Shown in pieces: positions 8,816 through 18,144 of a DNA stretch of 64,000 bases. Origin of the DNA: Sphingobacteriaceae bacterium (GTDB lineage: Bacteria > Bacteroidota > Bacteroidia > Sphingobacteriales > Sphingobacteriaceae); NCBI GenBank assembly GCA_903642215.1, contig CAHJWG010000001.1:1-64000 (forward strand). The letters are read 5' to 3'. The translations under genes were made by a program, and so were the position numbers. Under the pieces are notes generated by a model. The model saw only the letters and a list, made by a program, of their open reading frames with translations, did not search any database and was not told where the DNA came from. The stretch's first letter is position 1, and every line of letters begins with the position of its first letter.

Positions 8816-10549
8816 ATGTTTAATCCAATTAACCGTTTGGCAGCTATTTTATGTTTGCTGGTTACTTTTAATTCCTGCAAACAAGCTACAGATAAAAACG
8901 CGCAAGCAACCAATACTACCGACAAGCAATGGTGGAAAAAGGCTGTAGTTTACCAAATTTATCCGCGAAGTTTTAAAGACAGTAACGGCGATGGTGTGGG
9001 CGATTTAAACGGAATCACTTCAAAATTGGATTATATTAAAAGTTTAGGCATCAATACAATTTGGCTTAATCCGGTTTATTCTTCTCCGAATACAGATAAT
9101 GGTTACGATGTGAGCGATTACCGCAACATTATGAAAGAGTTTGGCACCATGGCAGATTTTGACAATATGTTGAAAGCTATGCACGAGCGCGGCATTAAAC
9201 TGGTAATGGATTTAGTGGTAAACCATAGCAGCAACGAGCACGAATGGTTTAAAAAATCCAGTAGTTCGCGCAGCAATCCGTACCGTAATTATTATCATTG
9301 GTGGAACGCAGAACGCGGCAAACCACCGTATCGGTACAGTTTGTTTGATGTAAACCACGATGCTTGGAAATATGATTCATTAACCAATGCATATTACCTG
9401 CATTATTTTTCGGTACAGCAGCCGGATTTAAACTGGGAAAATCCGAAGGTGCGGCAGGAAGTTTACAGCATTATGAAGTTTTGGGCAGATAAAGGAATTG
9501 ATGGTTTCCGGATGGATGCTTATCAGTTTGCAGCAAAAGATACAACGTTCCCGAAGTTTCCGGTTAACGGACAAAACTTCATGAAATATTATGCAATCGG
9601 CCCTCACTTGCATGATTATCTGAAGGAAATGAACCATGAAGTTTACAGCAAATACAATTTAATGAGCGTGGCGGAAGGTGCCGGCAACTCTTTACAGGAT
9701 GCGCACGATATGGTTGATGCAGACCGCCACGAATTAAATATGGCTTACGCTTTTGACGGCGTTGGCGTGGCACAAGCAAACGGTTACAGTTTAATAGATT
9801 TTAAAAACGTTTTTAGCCGTTGGGATAGTGCCTTTGCAAAGAAAGGCTGGCTGTCGATATTTTTGGCAAACCATGATCAAGCACGTTTAGTAAGTCGGTT
9901 TGGTAATGATAGTGAGGCATTTAGAGTTATTTCTTCTAAAATGCTGAATACTTTTTTGCTAACGATGCGTGGTACGCCGTACGTTTACAATGGTGATGAA
10001 TTAGGTATGACGAATGCCGGTTTCACCAAAGTTAGTGATTACAATGATGTGGCTTTACTAAATGAATATCAGCATTTAAAACAAACCGGCGGCGATTTGA
10101 ATAAATATTTGCAATCAGCCGGAAAAGAAAACCGGGACAACAGCCGCACACCTTTTCCCTGGAACAATAGTACAAACGCAGGATTTACAACGGGCAAACC
10201 CTGGATCGGCATCAATCCAAATTATAAAACAATTAATGCAGCTGCGGAAGAAAAAGATCCGAATAGTTGTTTAAGTTATTTTAAAAAAGTAATCCGATTG
10301 CGAAAAGATAACCCGGTTTTGGTTGATGGAAAATATACTTTGCTGGATAAAAGTAACCCGGAAGTTTATGCTTACACCAGAGAATTAAACGGCAAGAAGT
10401 TACTGATTTTGCTTAACTTTAAAAGTAAAACAGCAACCGCAAATACCGGTATAGATTTAAGCAAAGCAAAACTGTTACTTGGAAATTACCCGGCAACTAC
10501 TAAAAGTGGAAAGTTACGGCCTTATGAAGCTTTGGTTTATCAGCTTTAA
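8816..10549 (+). CDS. GH13 alpha-glucosidase (oligo-1,6-glucosidase-like) lipoprotein
   Basis: The ATG at 8816 gives a lipoprotein signal (MFNPINRLAAILCLLVTFNS then Cys). An in-frame TTG at 8762 was rejected because it overlaps a dispersed repeat and would bury the signal. The mature part is a complete GH13 enzyme of about 577 residues: YQIYPRSFKDSNGDGVGDLN, the DLVVNHSSNEH region, nucleophile Asp234 in GFRMDAYQF, acid/base Glu in MSVAEGAG, and FLANHDQARLVSRFG. The QIYPRSF and VVNHSS signatures are of the oligo-1,6-glucosidase and trehalose-hydrolase branch, which releases glucose from short alpha-glucans. No SusC/SusD pair is nearby. Confidence 0.92.
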   Translation: MFNPINRLAAILCLLVTFNSCKQATDKNAQATNTTDKQWWKKAVVYQIYPRSFKDSNGDGVGDLNGITSKLDYIKSLGINTIWLNPVYSSPNTDNGYDVSDYRNIMKEFGTMADFDNMLKAMHERGIKLVMDLVVNHSSNEHEWFKKSSSSRSNPYRNYYHWWNAERGKPPYRYSLFDVNHDAWKYDSLTNAYYLHYFSVQQPDLNWENPKVRQEVYSIMKFWADKGIDGFRMDAYQFAAKDTTFPKFPVNGQNFMKYYAIGPHLHDYLKEMNHEVYSKYNLMSVAEGAGNSLQDAHDMVDADRHELNMAYAFDGVGVAQANGYSLIDFKNVFSRWDSAFAKKGWLSIFLANHDQARLVSRFGNDSEAFRVISSKMLNTFLLTMRGTPYVYNGDELGMTNAGFTKVSDYNDVALLNEYQHLKQTGGDLNKYLQSAGKENRDNSRTPFPWNNSTNAGFTTGKPWIGINPNYKTINAAAEEKDPNSCLSYFKKVIRLRKDNPVLVDGKYTLLDKSNPEVYAYTRELNGKKLLILLNFKSKTATANTGIDLSKAKLLLGNYPATTKSGKLRPYEALVYQL

Positions 10550-10581
10550 AATTAGAATTGTTTGATACTGTTTTTAAGGCA

Positions 10582-10620
10582 TAAAAAAGGATGGCTTGCA
10601 TTAACAAGTCATCCTTTTTT
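10582..10620. terminator. Bidirectional terminator between convergent genes
   Basis: A run of A residues, GGATGGCTTG, a CATTAA loop, CAAGTCATCC and a run of T residues form a hairpin usable on both strands. It lies between the plus-strand glucosidase and the minus-strand SDR gene. Confidence 0.85.
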
Positions 10621-10660
10621 ATTTAAGTCAAATTGAATTATTTAGAAATCAGCCTTAAAA

Positions 10661-11656
10661 CTACTTCCTGATTTTGCTGATTAAAAACACCAACCCGGCT
10701 GCTGCACCGGCAATTCCGGCAACTGTATTTACTCTTTTTTGTGTAATTGTTTTGGATGTGTAACCACCGGAAATCTGATTAAATGTGCCGGTCGGATGTA
10801 AAATATTACCTGAAGTTATCGGTGCATCTTCACCAACTTTCATATAACTTTCCAGGCCTTTCGCCATAAACCATTCTGCAACACCCGGGATTAAACTGCT
10901 TAGTTTTACCAGATAAGCAACCGCACCTACTACCACAGCATTACGCGGATTAACAGCAAGCGAAACAATAGTGGCGGCAATTTTTGTAGTTGCGTAAACA
11001 GGCGGAACCGGTTTTAAAACCTTGCCGATATAATTACCTGCATGGCGCGTGCCGGGCGTATCTAAAAAAGCCGGGAAAACATCGCAAACATGGATATTTG
11101 GGAACCGGTTTAATTCGGCCCGCAAAGCCGCACTGTAACCTCTTAAACCAAATTTACTAACGCTGTACGATAAGCTGTAAGGCGTAGCAACCCAGCCGCC
11201 AACAGAATTCATATTGATTATTGTGCCGGATTGCTGCTGTTTAAAATAAGGCAGCGCAGCGTAAGCACCATAAATATAACCTAGTAAATTAGTGCGGATT
11301 ACCTTTTCGTGTTCTGCAAGCGGGACGGCATTAAACTCGCCCATAATTGCAACACCGGCAACATTAACCCAAACATCAAGCTGGCCGCCAAAATTAAATG
11401 CTGCTTTTGCCAGCTCGTTTACACTTTCCGAATTTGTAACATCAGTTGCAACGGCCAAAGCTTTTGCACCAAGCGACGTACAAATTTTGGCAACTTCTTC
11501 CAGTTCTTTTTGCTGCCTGGCCGCTAAAATTATAGTGCAGCGATAGCGTGCAAACTCTAATGCGGTTGCGCGGCCAACTCCGCTGGAAGCACCGGTAACC
11601 ACCACAACTTGTTGGTTTAAAGGCAGCGGGTTGGTTTTTCTGAAAATACTACTCAT
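10661..11656 (-). CDS. Short-chain dehydrogenase/reductase with C-terminal membrane segment
   Basis: A 331-residue classical SDR extended at the C-terminus. It has the cofactor loop VVTGASSGVGRA, the N-V-A-G motif (WVNVAGVAIMGEF) and the catalytic YSVSK. After the Rossmann domain (about 260 residues) there is a tail ending in the hydrophobic segment AGIAGAAAGLVFLISKIRK, which could anchor it to the membrane. Related long SDRs act on lipids or quinones, but the substrate cannot be assigned. It is convergent with the glucosidase gene and 61 bases after the small gene at 11718. Confidence 0.88.
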   Translation of the reverse strand: MSSIFRKTNPLPLNQQVVVVTGASSGVGRATALEFARYRCTIILAARQQKELEEVAKICTSLGAKALAVATDVTNSESVNELAKAAFNFGGQLDVWVNVAGVAIMGEFNAVPLAEHEKVIRTNLLGYIYGAYAALPYFKQQQSGTIINMNSVGGWVATPYSLSYSVSKFGLRGYSAALRAELNRFPNIHVCDVFPAFLDTPGTRHAGNYIGKVLKPVPPVYATTKIAATIVSLAVNPRNAVVVGAVAYLVKLSSLIPGVAEWFMAKGLESYMKVGEDAPITSGNILHPTGTFNQISGGYTSKTITQKRVNTVAGIAGAAAGLVFLISKIRK

Positions 11657-11717
11657 TATTTTTTAGCTTTAAGCTGATGCAAATTTTTGTTTGATAAAAG
11701 AAGCATTACAAGTTAAT

Positions 11718-11987
11718 TTATGCTTTGTTTAAATCGCGGTCGGTTGGATTTAAGATATACTCGGTGTTGTTTTGGCCGTTATGCAAAACAAATTTTAACC
11801 GCTCCTTCGGGATAGTAATATCTAAAGACATTGCTGCAACAGTTTCCGGGAAATTATCACGCACTACTTTTAAATCTACATCCGCAGGAACAAATATTTC
11901 TACATCCTCGCCCTGCGCTTTAACTTTCCAGTTGGGGATATTTGCACCCTGAAACATTTCTATCCATTTTTCCTGATAAGCATTCAT
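11718..11987 (-). CDS. Small conserved-looking hypothetical protein (89 aa)
   Basis: An 89-residue acidic protein (MNAYQEKWIEMFQGANIPNW at the start) with no signal peptide and no recognised motif. The pattern of alternating hydrophobic residues in EDVEIFVPADVDLKVVRDN suggests a small alpha/beta fold. It is read in the same direction as the SDR gene downstream, with a 61-base gap carrying a copy of the dispersed motif. Codon use matches the neighbours, so it is likely a real gene, but function is unknown. Confidence 0.7.
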   Translation of the reverse strand: MNAYQEKWIEMFQGANIPNWKVKAQGEDVEIFVPADVDLKVVRDNFPETVAAMSLDITIPKERLKFVLHNGQNNTEYILNPTDRDLNKA

Positions 11988-12075
11988 CTTTTAAAAACTT
12001 TATTTTGAAAGACAACAAGCACTTTTAAACTTTGTTGCAGAATACATTTCTTTACCAAAAACTCGGAATTTCGGA

Positions 12076-12154
12076 TGCTTCTTTTATCGATAAAAAAACA
12101 TTGTCTACCTCCAAGAATGTGGTTGTGCTTCTTTTATCAGGATAAAAACAGTAT
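12076..12154. repeat. Three copies of the dispersed motif, two fused head to head
   Basis: A TGCTTCTTTTATC copy lies at 12076-12095. At 12126-12154 a TGCTTC-type half and an ACAGTA-type half (reverse of TACTGT) share one core, with TTTTATC and GATAAAA facing across two bases. This shows the motif spellings can combine in one palindrome. It lies in the spacer after the kai operon. Confidence 0.65.
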
Positions 12155-12160
12155 TGATGA

Positions 12161-13819
12161 TTAAAGCGGCAAGCTAAAGCTAAAGGTTGAGCCTTGATTA
12201 AATTTGCTTTCTACCGACATAAAGCCGTGATGTGCTTTTATAATTTCGGAGGAAATATATAAACCCATTCCTAAACCGCTGGTTAAAAACTTTTTATCTT
12301 CCACCCGGTAAAAACGTTCAAAAATACGCGTCATCTGCGCTTCCGTTAAACCAATGCCGTTGTCGGTTACAGAAATTTTTACAAAACCATCAATTTTAAC
12401 CGCGTTAATAGCAATCGGCTGGTCGTTGTCAGAATACTTAACTGCGTTATTAATCAGGTTCATCAACACCTGTTCCAGCCGTTCAAAATTACCGTTTGCC
12501 ACAAAGTTTCCGCTGTAACGATTAACAATTATTGCGGAAGGGAAAATATGACTTGCGTTTTCTACACAGTTAAAAATCAGTTCATCCAGGTTTACGCTGG
12601 CAATGCTGAACGTTAATTTACCTGCTTGTATTTTGCTTACATCAAGTAAATCATTCACCAAAATTTGCAGTTTATTTAAGCTGTCGCTTGCTTTTTTTAC
12701 AAAGGTTTTTACTGCAGCCGGCAAACTTTCCTTTTGATAAGCATCAATCAGCTGGATGTATCCTTTGGCACTGGTTAAAGGCGTTTTTAGTTCGTGGCTG
12801 GCTACACCGATAAACTCGTCGCGCTTTTCCATTTCCTGCTTCTGCTCTTCGATATCCGTATTGGTACCAAACCATTTAACAATCCTGCCGGTTTCATCTT
12901 TATACGCAACTGCATAGCCTAAATGCCAGCGATATTGCCCGTCTTCCGCATTTTTAAAGCGGCATTGCAACTCAAAATCTTCGCCGGTTTGTACAGATTT
13001 TTCCCAGGCAAGCCTTTTATTTTCCAAATCATCCGGATGCAGGGCAGGCTGCCAGTCCAATTCTATAGTTTGCTCAAAATTTAAACCTGTATAATCGTAC
13101 CAGCGCTGGTTGTAATAATCCATAAAACCGTCCGGCGTTGCCGTCCATACCATAACCGGAATATTATCTGCCAGGAATTTGAAATGTTCGCGGCTTAATA
13201 ATAAGTCGCGTGTCCGCTCTTTTACCAAGTCTTCCAGCTCCTCGTTTAGGTTTTCTGCACTTTGCCGTGCTTCTTCCAGCTGATCGTTTTTAAATTTTAA
13301 TTGTTGTTCAATTATTTTTTGGGAGGTAAGATCTGTAAGGATGATGCTAAGCGTTGCCTGTCCGTTTAAGATTAACGAATTGATAGACATTAAAAACGGA
13401 ACCAGCTGATTTTGATGATTATTGAGACTAATTTCGCCTTTGCTTTCTGTTTCCCAGCCGGCATCAATCAGCTTTAAAAAAACTTCCCGGAAAACTTCGG
13501 GTACAAATGTTTTGAAGGAAACACCGATTACTTTTTCCAGAGGTAAACCAAGCATCGCTGCAAAACGGGAATTGCTGTATAAAATCGTTTCCTGATGATC
13601 AATTGTAACCGCGCCTTCGGCCATTTGCTCAATAAAAACACGATAAGTTTGATCGGCACTTCGTAAAGTGTAAAGTTCGTGTTCACCTTCGGTTTTAACA
13701 ATTAATGCATCAACCTGGCCGGTTCTGATGGCTTCGATTGCATCATTTGCTTCTTCTAATTGTAACCGAAGTTCCTGATTTTGGTGAAGCAGCTCGTTAT
13801 ATGTAGGGAAAACAGACAT
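12161..13819 (-). CDS. PAS-domain sensor histidine kinase of the kai operon
   Basis: A 552-residue soluble kinase: an N-terminal coiled coil (residues 1-50), a PAS domain at about 55-170 (VFIEQMAEGAVTIDHQE), a second coiled linker, a second PAS with PAC at about 210-335 (FLADNIPVMVWTATPDGFMD), then HisKA (GVASHELKTPLTSAKGYIQL, phospho-acceptor His) and HATPase_c (NLINNAVKYS, VTDNGIGL, GLGMGLYIS). No transmembrane segment is seen. It starts three bases after the second kaiB stop, so it is very likely co-transcribed and is the output kinase of the KaiBC module. No response regulator lies in the operon. Confidence 0.93.
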   Translation of the reverse strand: MSVFPTYNELLHQNQELRLQLEEANDAIEAIRTGQVDALIVKTEGEHELYTLRSADQTYRVFIEQMAEGAVTIDHQETILYSNSRFAAMLGLPLEKVIGVSFKTFVPEVFREVFLKLIDAGWETESKGEISLNNHQNQLVPFLMSINSLILNGQATLSIILTDLTSQKIIEQQLKFKNDQLEEARQSAENLNEELEDLVKERTRDLLLSREHFKFLADNIPVMVWTATPDGFMDYYNQRWYDYTGLNFEQTIELDWQPALHPDDLENKRLAWEKSVQTGEDFELQCRFKNAEDGQYRWHLGYAVAYKDETGRIVKWFGTNTDIEEQKQEMEKRDEFIGVASHELKTPLTSAKGYIQLIDAYQKESLPAAVKTFVKKASDSLNKLQILVNDLLDVSKIQAGKLTFSIASVNLDELIFNCVENASHIFPSAIIVNRYSGNFVANGNFERLEQVLMNLINNAVKYSDNDQPIAINAVKIDGFVKISVTDNGIGLTEAQMTRIFERFYRVEDKKFLTSGLGMGLYISSEIIKAHHGFMSVESKFNQGSTFSFSLPL

Positions 13820-13822
13820 TTT

Positions 13823-14155
13823 TTATCCGGCATTTTCTAAACCCAAGCCTCTAAACACTTTCTCCGTGTCAGACATATCACCGATGAGTTTTCTTTCGGG
13901 CAGGGGGAATTTTTTAAGCAGCATGGGCAAGGCAACAATTTGTTCTTTCTGGGCAATCAAAGGTTGCTGGTAAATATCAATAATTTCCAGCTCGTATTTT
14001 CCTTTCAAGTTATTTTCACAAAAAACTTTTATATTAGTAATAGCACGCAGGGAGTTTGGAGATGCACCGGTTACAAATAACCGCAATTTATAAATTGTAT
14101 TGATAACGTTGCCCGGCTGCCGGCCGCTTTCAGCGTACTCATCCCAGGTACTCAT
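13823..14155 (-). CDS. kaiB: KaiB-family protein, second copy
   Basis: A 110-residue thioredoxin-like Kai[33 protein letters not shown] and [20 protein letters not shown] are the family signature strands. KaiB binds the KaiC CI ring in its fold-switched form. The N-terminal extension (about 20 residues) and the swap of IPTLVRKFP for LPMLLKKFP separate it from the first copy, so it is a diverged paralog rather than a recent duplicate. Its ATG overlaps the first kaiB stop by four bases, which points to translational coupling. Confidence 0.92.
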   Translation of the reverse strand: MSTWDEYAESGRQPGNVINTIYKLRLFVTGASPNSLRAITNIKVFCENNLKGKYELEIIDIYQQPLIAQKEQIVALPMLLKKFPLPERKLIGDMSDTEKVFRGLGLENAG

Positions 14156-14454
14156 GATACTGTTTTTAACGAACGGATATTTAAGCCTACAAGCACTTTT
14201 TCTTCGTTAGAAAGATCGCCGATTATTTTACGCATTGGTTCCGGAAACTTCCGCACCAAGGTTGGGATGGCGAAAATCTGGTCGCCTTCGGCCAGCTGCG
14301 GTTTTTCCAGTAAATCAATTATTTCAATCTGATATTTTCCCTGCAAATGTTCTTTACAGTATTTTTCAAGGTTTTTAATCGCTGTTACCGATTTAACAGT
14401 TTTGCCGGCTACGTAAAGCTTTAATTCCCAGGTTTCTTCTTTTACTTCTTGCAT
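14152..14454 (-). CDS. kaiB: KaiB-family protein, first copy
   Basis: A 100-residue canonical KaiB with [40 protein letters not shown] and [20 protein letters not shown], close to the cyanobacterial pattern. It lies 12 bases after kaiC and overlaps the next kaiB by four bases. Its last codons include a TACTGTTTTTA copy of the dispersed motif on the opposite strand. It likely acts with the KaiC upstream; no kaiA is present, as is usual outside cyanobacteria. Confidence 0.93.
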   Translation of the reverse strand: MQEVKEETWELKLYVAGKTVKSVTAIKNLEKYCKEHLQGKYQIEIIDLLEKPQLAEGDQIFAIPTLVRKFPEPMRKIIGDLSNEEKVLVGLNIRSLKTVS

Positions 14455-14466
14455 TGCAGCGGGTTT

Positions 14467-16194
14467 TTAGGATGTAAATTCGGTATTGTTACCGCCTCGC
14501 AGCTTTGTCATTTTATCACGTGTTTGTCCGGCTACTTCTTTTACCAGTTCTTCTTCAACATAACCTTTATTCAATTCCTCTTCTATTGATTCAAATTCGC
14601 TTTGCAGCGTAGCAATCTTTGCTTCTAAAACTTTTCGTTTTCTGATAATTTCCCGGTCTTTACGTGTTAAACCATGGTTATAAATTACTTTGCTGGTTTC
14701 CTCGCTCATTTGCTGTGCTTCCCTGGCAGAACCTGTTAAAACGCCGTCCGGGCCGAGGTAAACATCAATCAGGTTTAAGCCGTTATTGGTAATTACAAAC
14801 TCCCTTACCTGGTTAGAATGTTTCATCCCTCTGGATTTCATCATGTATAAACCGCGGTTCCGTTCGCCGTTAAACTCTATGTCGCGTACCAGCAACCACG
14901 CATCAACTAACGAAGAAACGCCTTCATCTGTTTGCTCGTTTACGATGTTATTTAAAGTGAGTGCGGTAAACATTACCGTAATCTGCTCTTCCTGCAGGAA
15001 ATCGATCAGCCTGATCAGCATAGATTTTACCTCGCTTACAGAACCAACCGTAATTAAATTAGTAATCGGATCGAGCACAACAACTTTCGGTTTTACCTTT
15101 TTAATTTGCTTGTGGATGGCAACCAAGTGCATTTCCAAACCGTTTAAAGTTGGCCGCGAAGCATGGAAAAACAGTAAACCGTTATCGATATGTTTTTGCA
15201 GATCCATACCGATAGAATACATGTTCCTAACAATCTGGCTCGGAGATTCTTCAAAAGCAAAATAAATGCACTTTTCTCCGCGGTTACAGGTTTCGTTGGC
15301 AAAAGAAGCTGCAATACTTGTTTTACCGGTTCCGGCAGTACCGGAAACTAAAATGCTGCTGCCGCGGAAAAAACCTTTTCCGCTCATCATGTCATCCAGT
15401 TGGTTAATCCCGGAGGAAATCCTTTCCGTCGAAACTTTATTGTGCAGTTTTAAGGAAGTTACCGGCAAAACAGAAATGCCTTCCTCATCGATCAGAAACG
15501 GATATTCATTTGTCCCGTGCAGGGAGCCGCGATATTTTATGATCCGTAAACGACGTGTTGAGATTTGGTTTTCAACACGGTGATCCAGCAGGATCACGCA
15601 ATCAGAAACGTATTCTTCCAAACCCTGCCGCGTTAAATAGCCATCGCCTTTTTCGCCGGTAATAATTGTGGTTACGCCTTTTTCTTTTAACCAGTGAAAA
15701 AGCCGCCGGAGTTCTGCCCGTAAAATACTTTGGTTGGATAAACCCGAAAACAGGTTTTCAATCGTATCCAAAACCACTCTTTTTGCGCCGATGCTATCAA
15801 TAGCGTAACCCAAACGGATAAATAATCCGTCCAGATCGTATTCGCCGGTTTCTTCAATTTCGCTGCGGTCAATATGGATATAATCCACTTTCAGCATTTT
15901 TTGCGCCTGCAGCTGCTCTAAGTCAAAACCTAAAGAAGTTACGTTCATAGCCAGTTCTTCGGCCTTTTCTTCAAAAGCTATAAAAACGCCCGGTTCGTTA
16001 AATTCGGTTGCACCGCGCACAATAAATTCGATAGAAAATAAAGTTTTGCCAGAACCTGCCTCACCGCAGATTAGTGTTGGCCTGCCTTTGGGTAAACCGC
16101 CGCCGGTTATTTCGTCTAAACCGGCTATTCCGGTTGGTGCTTTTGGTAATGTTCCGGGTTTCCCAGGTTGAGTTATATCGTTTTGGTTAAACAT
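14467..16194 (-). CDS. kaiC: KaiC-family circadian-type ATPase
   Basis: A 575-residue tandem RecA-like ATPase. CI: Walker A GEAGSGKT at residues 44-51 and the paired glutamates in FIAFEEKAEE. CII: Walker A GTAGTGKTSIA near residue 290 and YFAFEESPSQ. The cyanobacterial phospho-site Ser-Thr aligns with Ser-Ser in GVSSLVDAWLL, so autophosphorylation is plausible. The C-terminus is a long coiled coil (about 60 residues) unlike the short KaiA-binding tail of the cyanobacterial protein. It leads a kaiC-kaiB-kaiB-kinase operon. Function in this host is likely timing or stress signalling, but that is inference. Confidence 0.95.
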   Translation of the reverse strand: MFNQNDITQPGKPGTLPKAPTGIAGLDEITGGGLPKGRPTLICGEAGSGKTLFSIEFIVRGATEFNEPGVFIAFEEKAEELAMNVTSLGFDLEQLQAQKMLKVDYIHIDRSEIEETGEYDLDGLFIRLGYAIDSIGAKRVVLDTIENLFSGLSNQSILRAELRRLFHWLKEKGVTTIITGEKGDGYLTRQGLEEYVSDCVILLDHRVENQISTRRLRIIKYRGSLHGTNEYPFLIDEEGISVLPVTSLKLHNKVSTERISSGINQLDDMMSGKGFFRGSSILVSGTAGTGKTSIAASFANETCNRGEKCIYFAFEESPSQIVRNMYSIGMDLQKHIDNGLLFFHASRPTLNGLEMHLVAIHKQIKKVKPKVVVLDPITNLITVGSVSEVKSMLIRLIDFLQEEQITVMFTALTLNNIVNEQTDEGVSSLVDAWLLVRDIEFNGERNRGLYMMKSRGMKHSNQVREFVITNNGLNLIDVYLGPDGVLTGSAREAQQMSEETSKVIYNHGLTRKDREIIRKRKVLEAKIATLQSEFESIEEELNKGYVEEELVKEVAGQTRDKMTKLRGGNNTEFTS

Positions 16195-16237
16195 TCTTTT
16201 TACAAAATATTTTTTTTAAGTTGAATGGATTTAAAGG

Positions 16238-16270
16238 TAAAAATATTCATAAATACTTAAAATCATCAAA
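16238..16270 (-). promoter_or_regulatory. Candidate Bacteroidetes-type promoter of the kai operon
   Basis: On the minus strand a TTTG (16270-16267) is followed after 21 bases by TATTTTTA (16245-16238), close to the Bacteroidetes sigma-A pattern TTTG and TAnnTTTG. It lies about 45 bases before the kaiC start. AT-rich spacers give chance matches, so support is weak. Confidence 0.3.
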
Positions 16271-16428
16271 ATAATTATTGTGGCATGAACCAGTTCATGA
16301 TGCTTCTTTTACCGGATAAAAAACTTCGCCGTAACTTAAAAAGCTTTAACATTTTGAATTTATATAAAATTAAAAAACAAATTGAACGGCTTTTAACTTC
16401 TATAATTAACAATTTTAATTTAAATACA

Positions 16429-16884
16429 ATGGAAAGTAATAAAGAAGTAATCAGCGACTTAAATAGTTTAGTTACTATTTTAAATGACGGAAAACAAGGT
16501 TACGAATCTGCAGCAGAAACAACGGATTCTTTAGAGTTAAAAGCAGTTTTTGGTAAATATGCTTTGGAGCGTGCCGCTTACGCAGCAGAACTAAAAGCAC
16601 ACATTAAACAACATGGCGGCAATGAAGATGATAACGATAACGGCGGCCTTTTAGGTGCTGTACACCGTACCTGGATTGATGTAAAACAAGCTTTTGCAGG
16701 TAATGATAACAAAGCAATTTTAGATGCTATCCTTACCGGCGAAAAATCTGCCATCGAAAAATATGATGGTTACATTGCAGATTATACAGACCATGCAGAC
16801 CATTTGGCTTTGTTACAAAAACAACGTGATGGCATTCAAACTGATTTAAAACAGATTGAAGCTTTAAAATTGCAAAATTCATAA
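16429..16884 (+). CDS. DUF2383/PA2169-type four-helix bundle protein
   Basis: The ATG at 16429 (MESNKEVISDLNSL) follows a typical A/T-rich leader; the in-frame ATG at 16285 would add 48 residues encoded by a spacer that contains a dispersed repeat and was rejected. The 151-residue product is all helical and ferritin-like: VLERAAYAAEL-type helices and LGAVHRTWIDVKQAF match the PA2169/DUF2383 family. Members are often stress-induced, and their biochemical role is unsettled. It is divergent from kaiC and ends at a hairpin terminator (16902-16936). Confidence 0.85.
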   Translation: MESNKEVISDLNSLVTILNDGKQGYESAAETTDSLELKAVFGKYALERAAYAAELKAHIKQHGGNEDDNDNGGLLGAVHRTWIDVKQAFAGNDNKAILDAILTGEKSAIEKYDGYIADYTDHADHLALLQKQRDGIQTDLKQIEALKLQNS

Positions 16885-16901
16885 TACATTATTCAGTTTA
16901 T

Positions 16902-16936
16902 AAAAAAAGCATCGCTAATTTAGTGATGTTTTTTTT
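16902..16936 (+). terminator. Intrinsic terminator after the DUF2383-like gene
   Basis: A run of A residues, then CATCGCTA and TAGTGATG pair (one G-T wobble) across a three-base loop and are followed by eight T residues. It lies 17 bases past the stop codon. Confidence 0.8.
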
Positions 16937-17084
16937 ATGCCTTTTATTTTGATAATTAAGCGTTTACCTATTTTTTACCTATAAAAGAAGTACCTGCTAC
17001 AAACGTTCAATTTATCAAAATTTAATCCTGTTAAAACACTTCATCTTTCTTTTGGGTTACACAACAGCTTTAGTTTTAGGTAAC

Positions 17085-18080
17085 ATGCCCGATTTTTCTG
17101 TTTCAAATAACCCTACTTCTCCATTAAAAATTTTCACCTGGCACATCCACGGTACTTATTTATATTACTTATCTTTAGGTAGTTACGAAATTTACATCCC
17201 GGTAAGTAAAGAGACCAAACCGGGTTATGTTGGCCGCGGCACTACTTTTCCGTTTGGCCGGAATGTACATGAAGTAGATGAAGAAAAGGTGAAAGAACTG
17301 GCGTTCGATTGTATTCTTTTTCAAACGAAGAAAAATTATCTGGAAGATCAATACGAAACACTTTCTACCAAACAGCGCGGACTGCCGAAAATTTATCTGG
17401 AGCATGACCCGCCGCAGGAAACGATCCCTTATACCAAGCACATCATCAGCGATAAAAGCGTTAATTTGGTACATGTTACACATTTTAACAGTTTAATGTG
17501 GGACAATAACAATCAACCTTTTACGGTAATTGAACACGGCGTGGAAGTGCGCGATGTACCCTATTCCGGCGAACTGGAAAAAGGTATTGTGGTTATAAAT
17601 AATATTGAAAAAAGAGGCCGCCGGCTTGGTTTGGATATTTTTTTAGAAGTACAGAAACATGTTCCGCTGGATTTAGTAGGCATGGGAGCCGAAAGGTTAG
17701 GTTTAGGAGAAGTTTTGCATCCGGAACTACCCGAATTTTTAAGTAAATATCGTTTCTTTTTCAATCCGATCCGGTTTACCAGTTTAGGTTTGGCCGTTTG
17801 CGAAGTGATGACGATGGGCATCCCGGTTGTTGGTTTAGCCACAACAGAGTTAGCTTCGGTGATTAAAAACGGTGAAACCGGCATCATTCACACAGATATT
17901 AATTATCTGATTACCGCTATGAAGGATTTATTATCCAACCCGGAAAAAGCACGGCAGATTGGTGCGGCCGGTAAACAAATGGCTCAAAAACGTTTCGACA
18001 TCAAACGTTTTAATACAGATTGGCTGTGCGTTTTTAACCAAGCAATCAGCAAGCATCAACCCAATAAAATTGCATTGTAA
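17085..18080 (+). CDS. Family 4-type glycosyltransferase
   Basis: A 331-residue enzyme using the ATG at 17085 (MPDFSVSNN); the in-frame TTG at 17052 was not preferred. The N-terminal half opens with FTWHIHGTYLYYLS. The C-terminal half has the GT-B nucleotide-sugar pocket: RFFFNPIRFTSLGLAVCEVM, then GIPVVGLATTELASVIKNGE. This is typical of GT4 retaining enzymes, where the glutamate of the EVM/E motif contacts the sugar nucleotide. It opens the surface-glycan stretch shared with an SDR and hldE on the same strand. The donor and acceptor are unknown. The stop codon lies inside a copy of the dispersed TAAAAGAAGTA motif. Confidence 0.87.
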   Translation: MPDFSVSNNPTSPLKIFTWHIHGTYLYYLSLGSYEIYIPVSKETKPGYVGRGTTFPFGRNVHEVDEEKVKELAFDCILFQTKKNYLEDQYETLSTKQRGLPKIYLEHDPPQETIPYTKHIISDKSVNLVHVTHFNSLMWDNNNQPFTVIEHGVEVRDVPYSGELEKGIVVINNIEKRGRRLGLDIFLEVQKHVPLDLVGMGAERLGLGEVLHPELPEFLSKYRFFFNPIRFTSLGLAVCEVMTMGIPVVGLATTELASVIKNGETGIIHTDINYLITAMKDLLSNPEKARQIGAAGKQMAQKRFDIKRFNTDWLCVFNQAISKHQPNKIAL

Positions 18081-18144
18081 AAGAAGTATCTTACCTTTTC
18101 AACATCAACCTAACACAACTTATACTAAAACTTAAACATTAAAA

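Noticed and set aside
14786..15265. Long reading frame antisense to kaiC
   Set aside because: It is a shadow of kaiC with no independent support.
17052..17084. Upstream TTG start for the glycosyltransferase at 17085
   Set aside because: The extra residues (GYTTALVLGN) are not typical of the family and the ATG follows closely.
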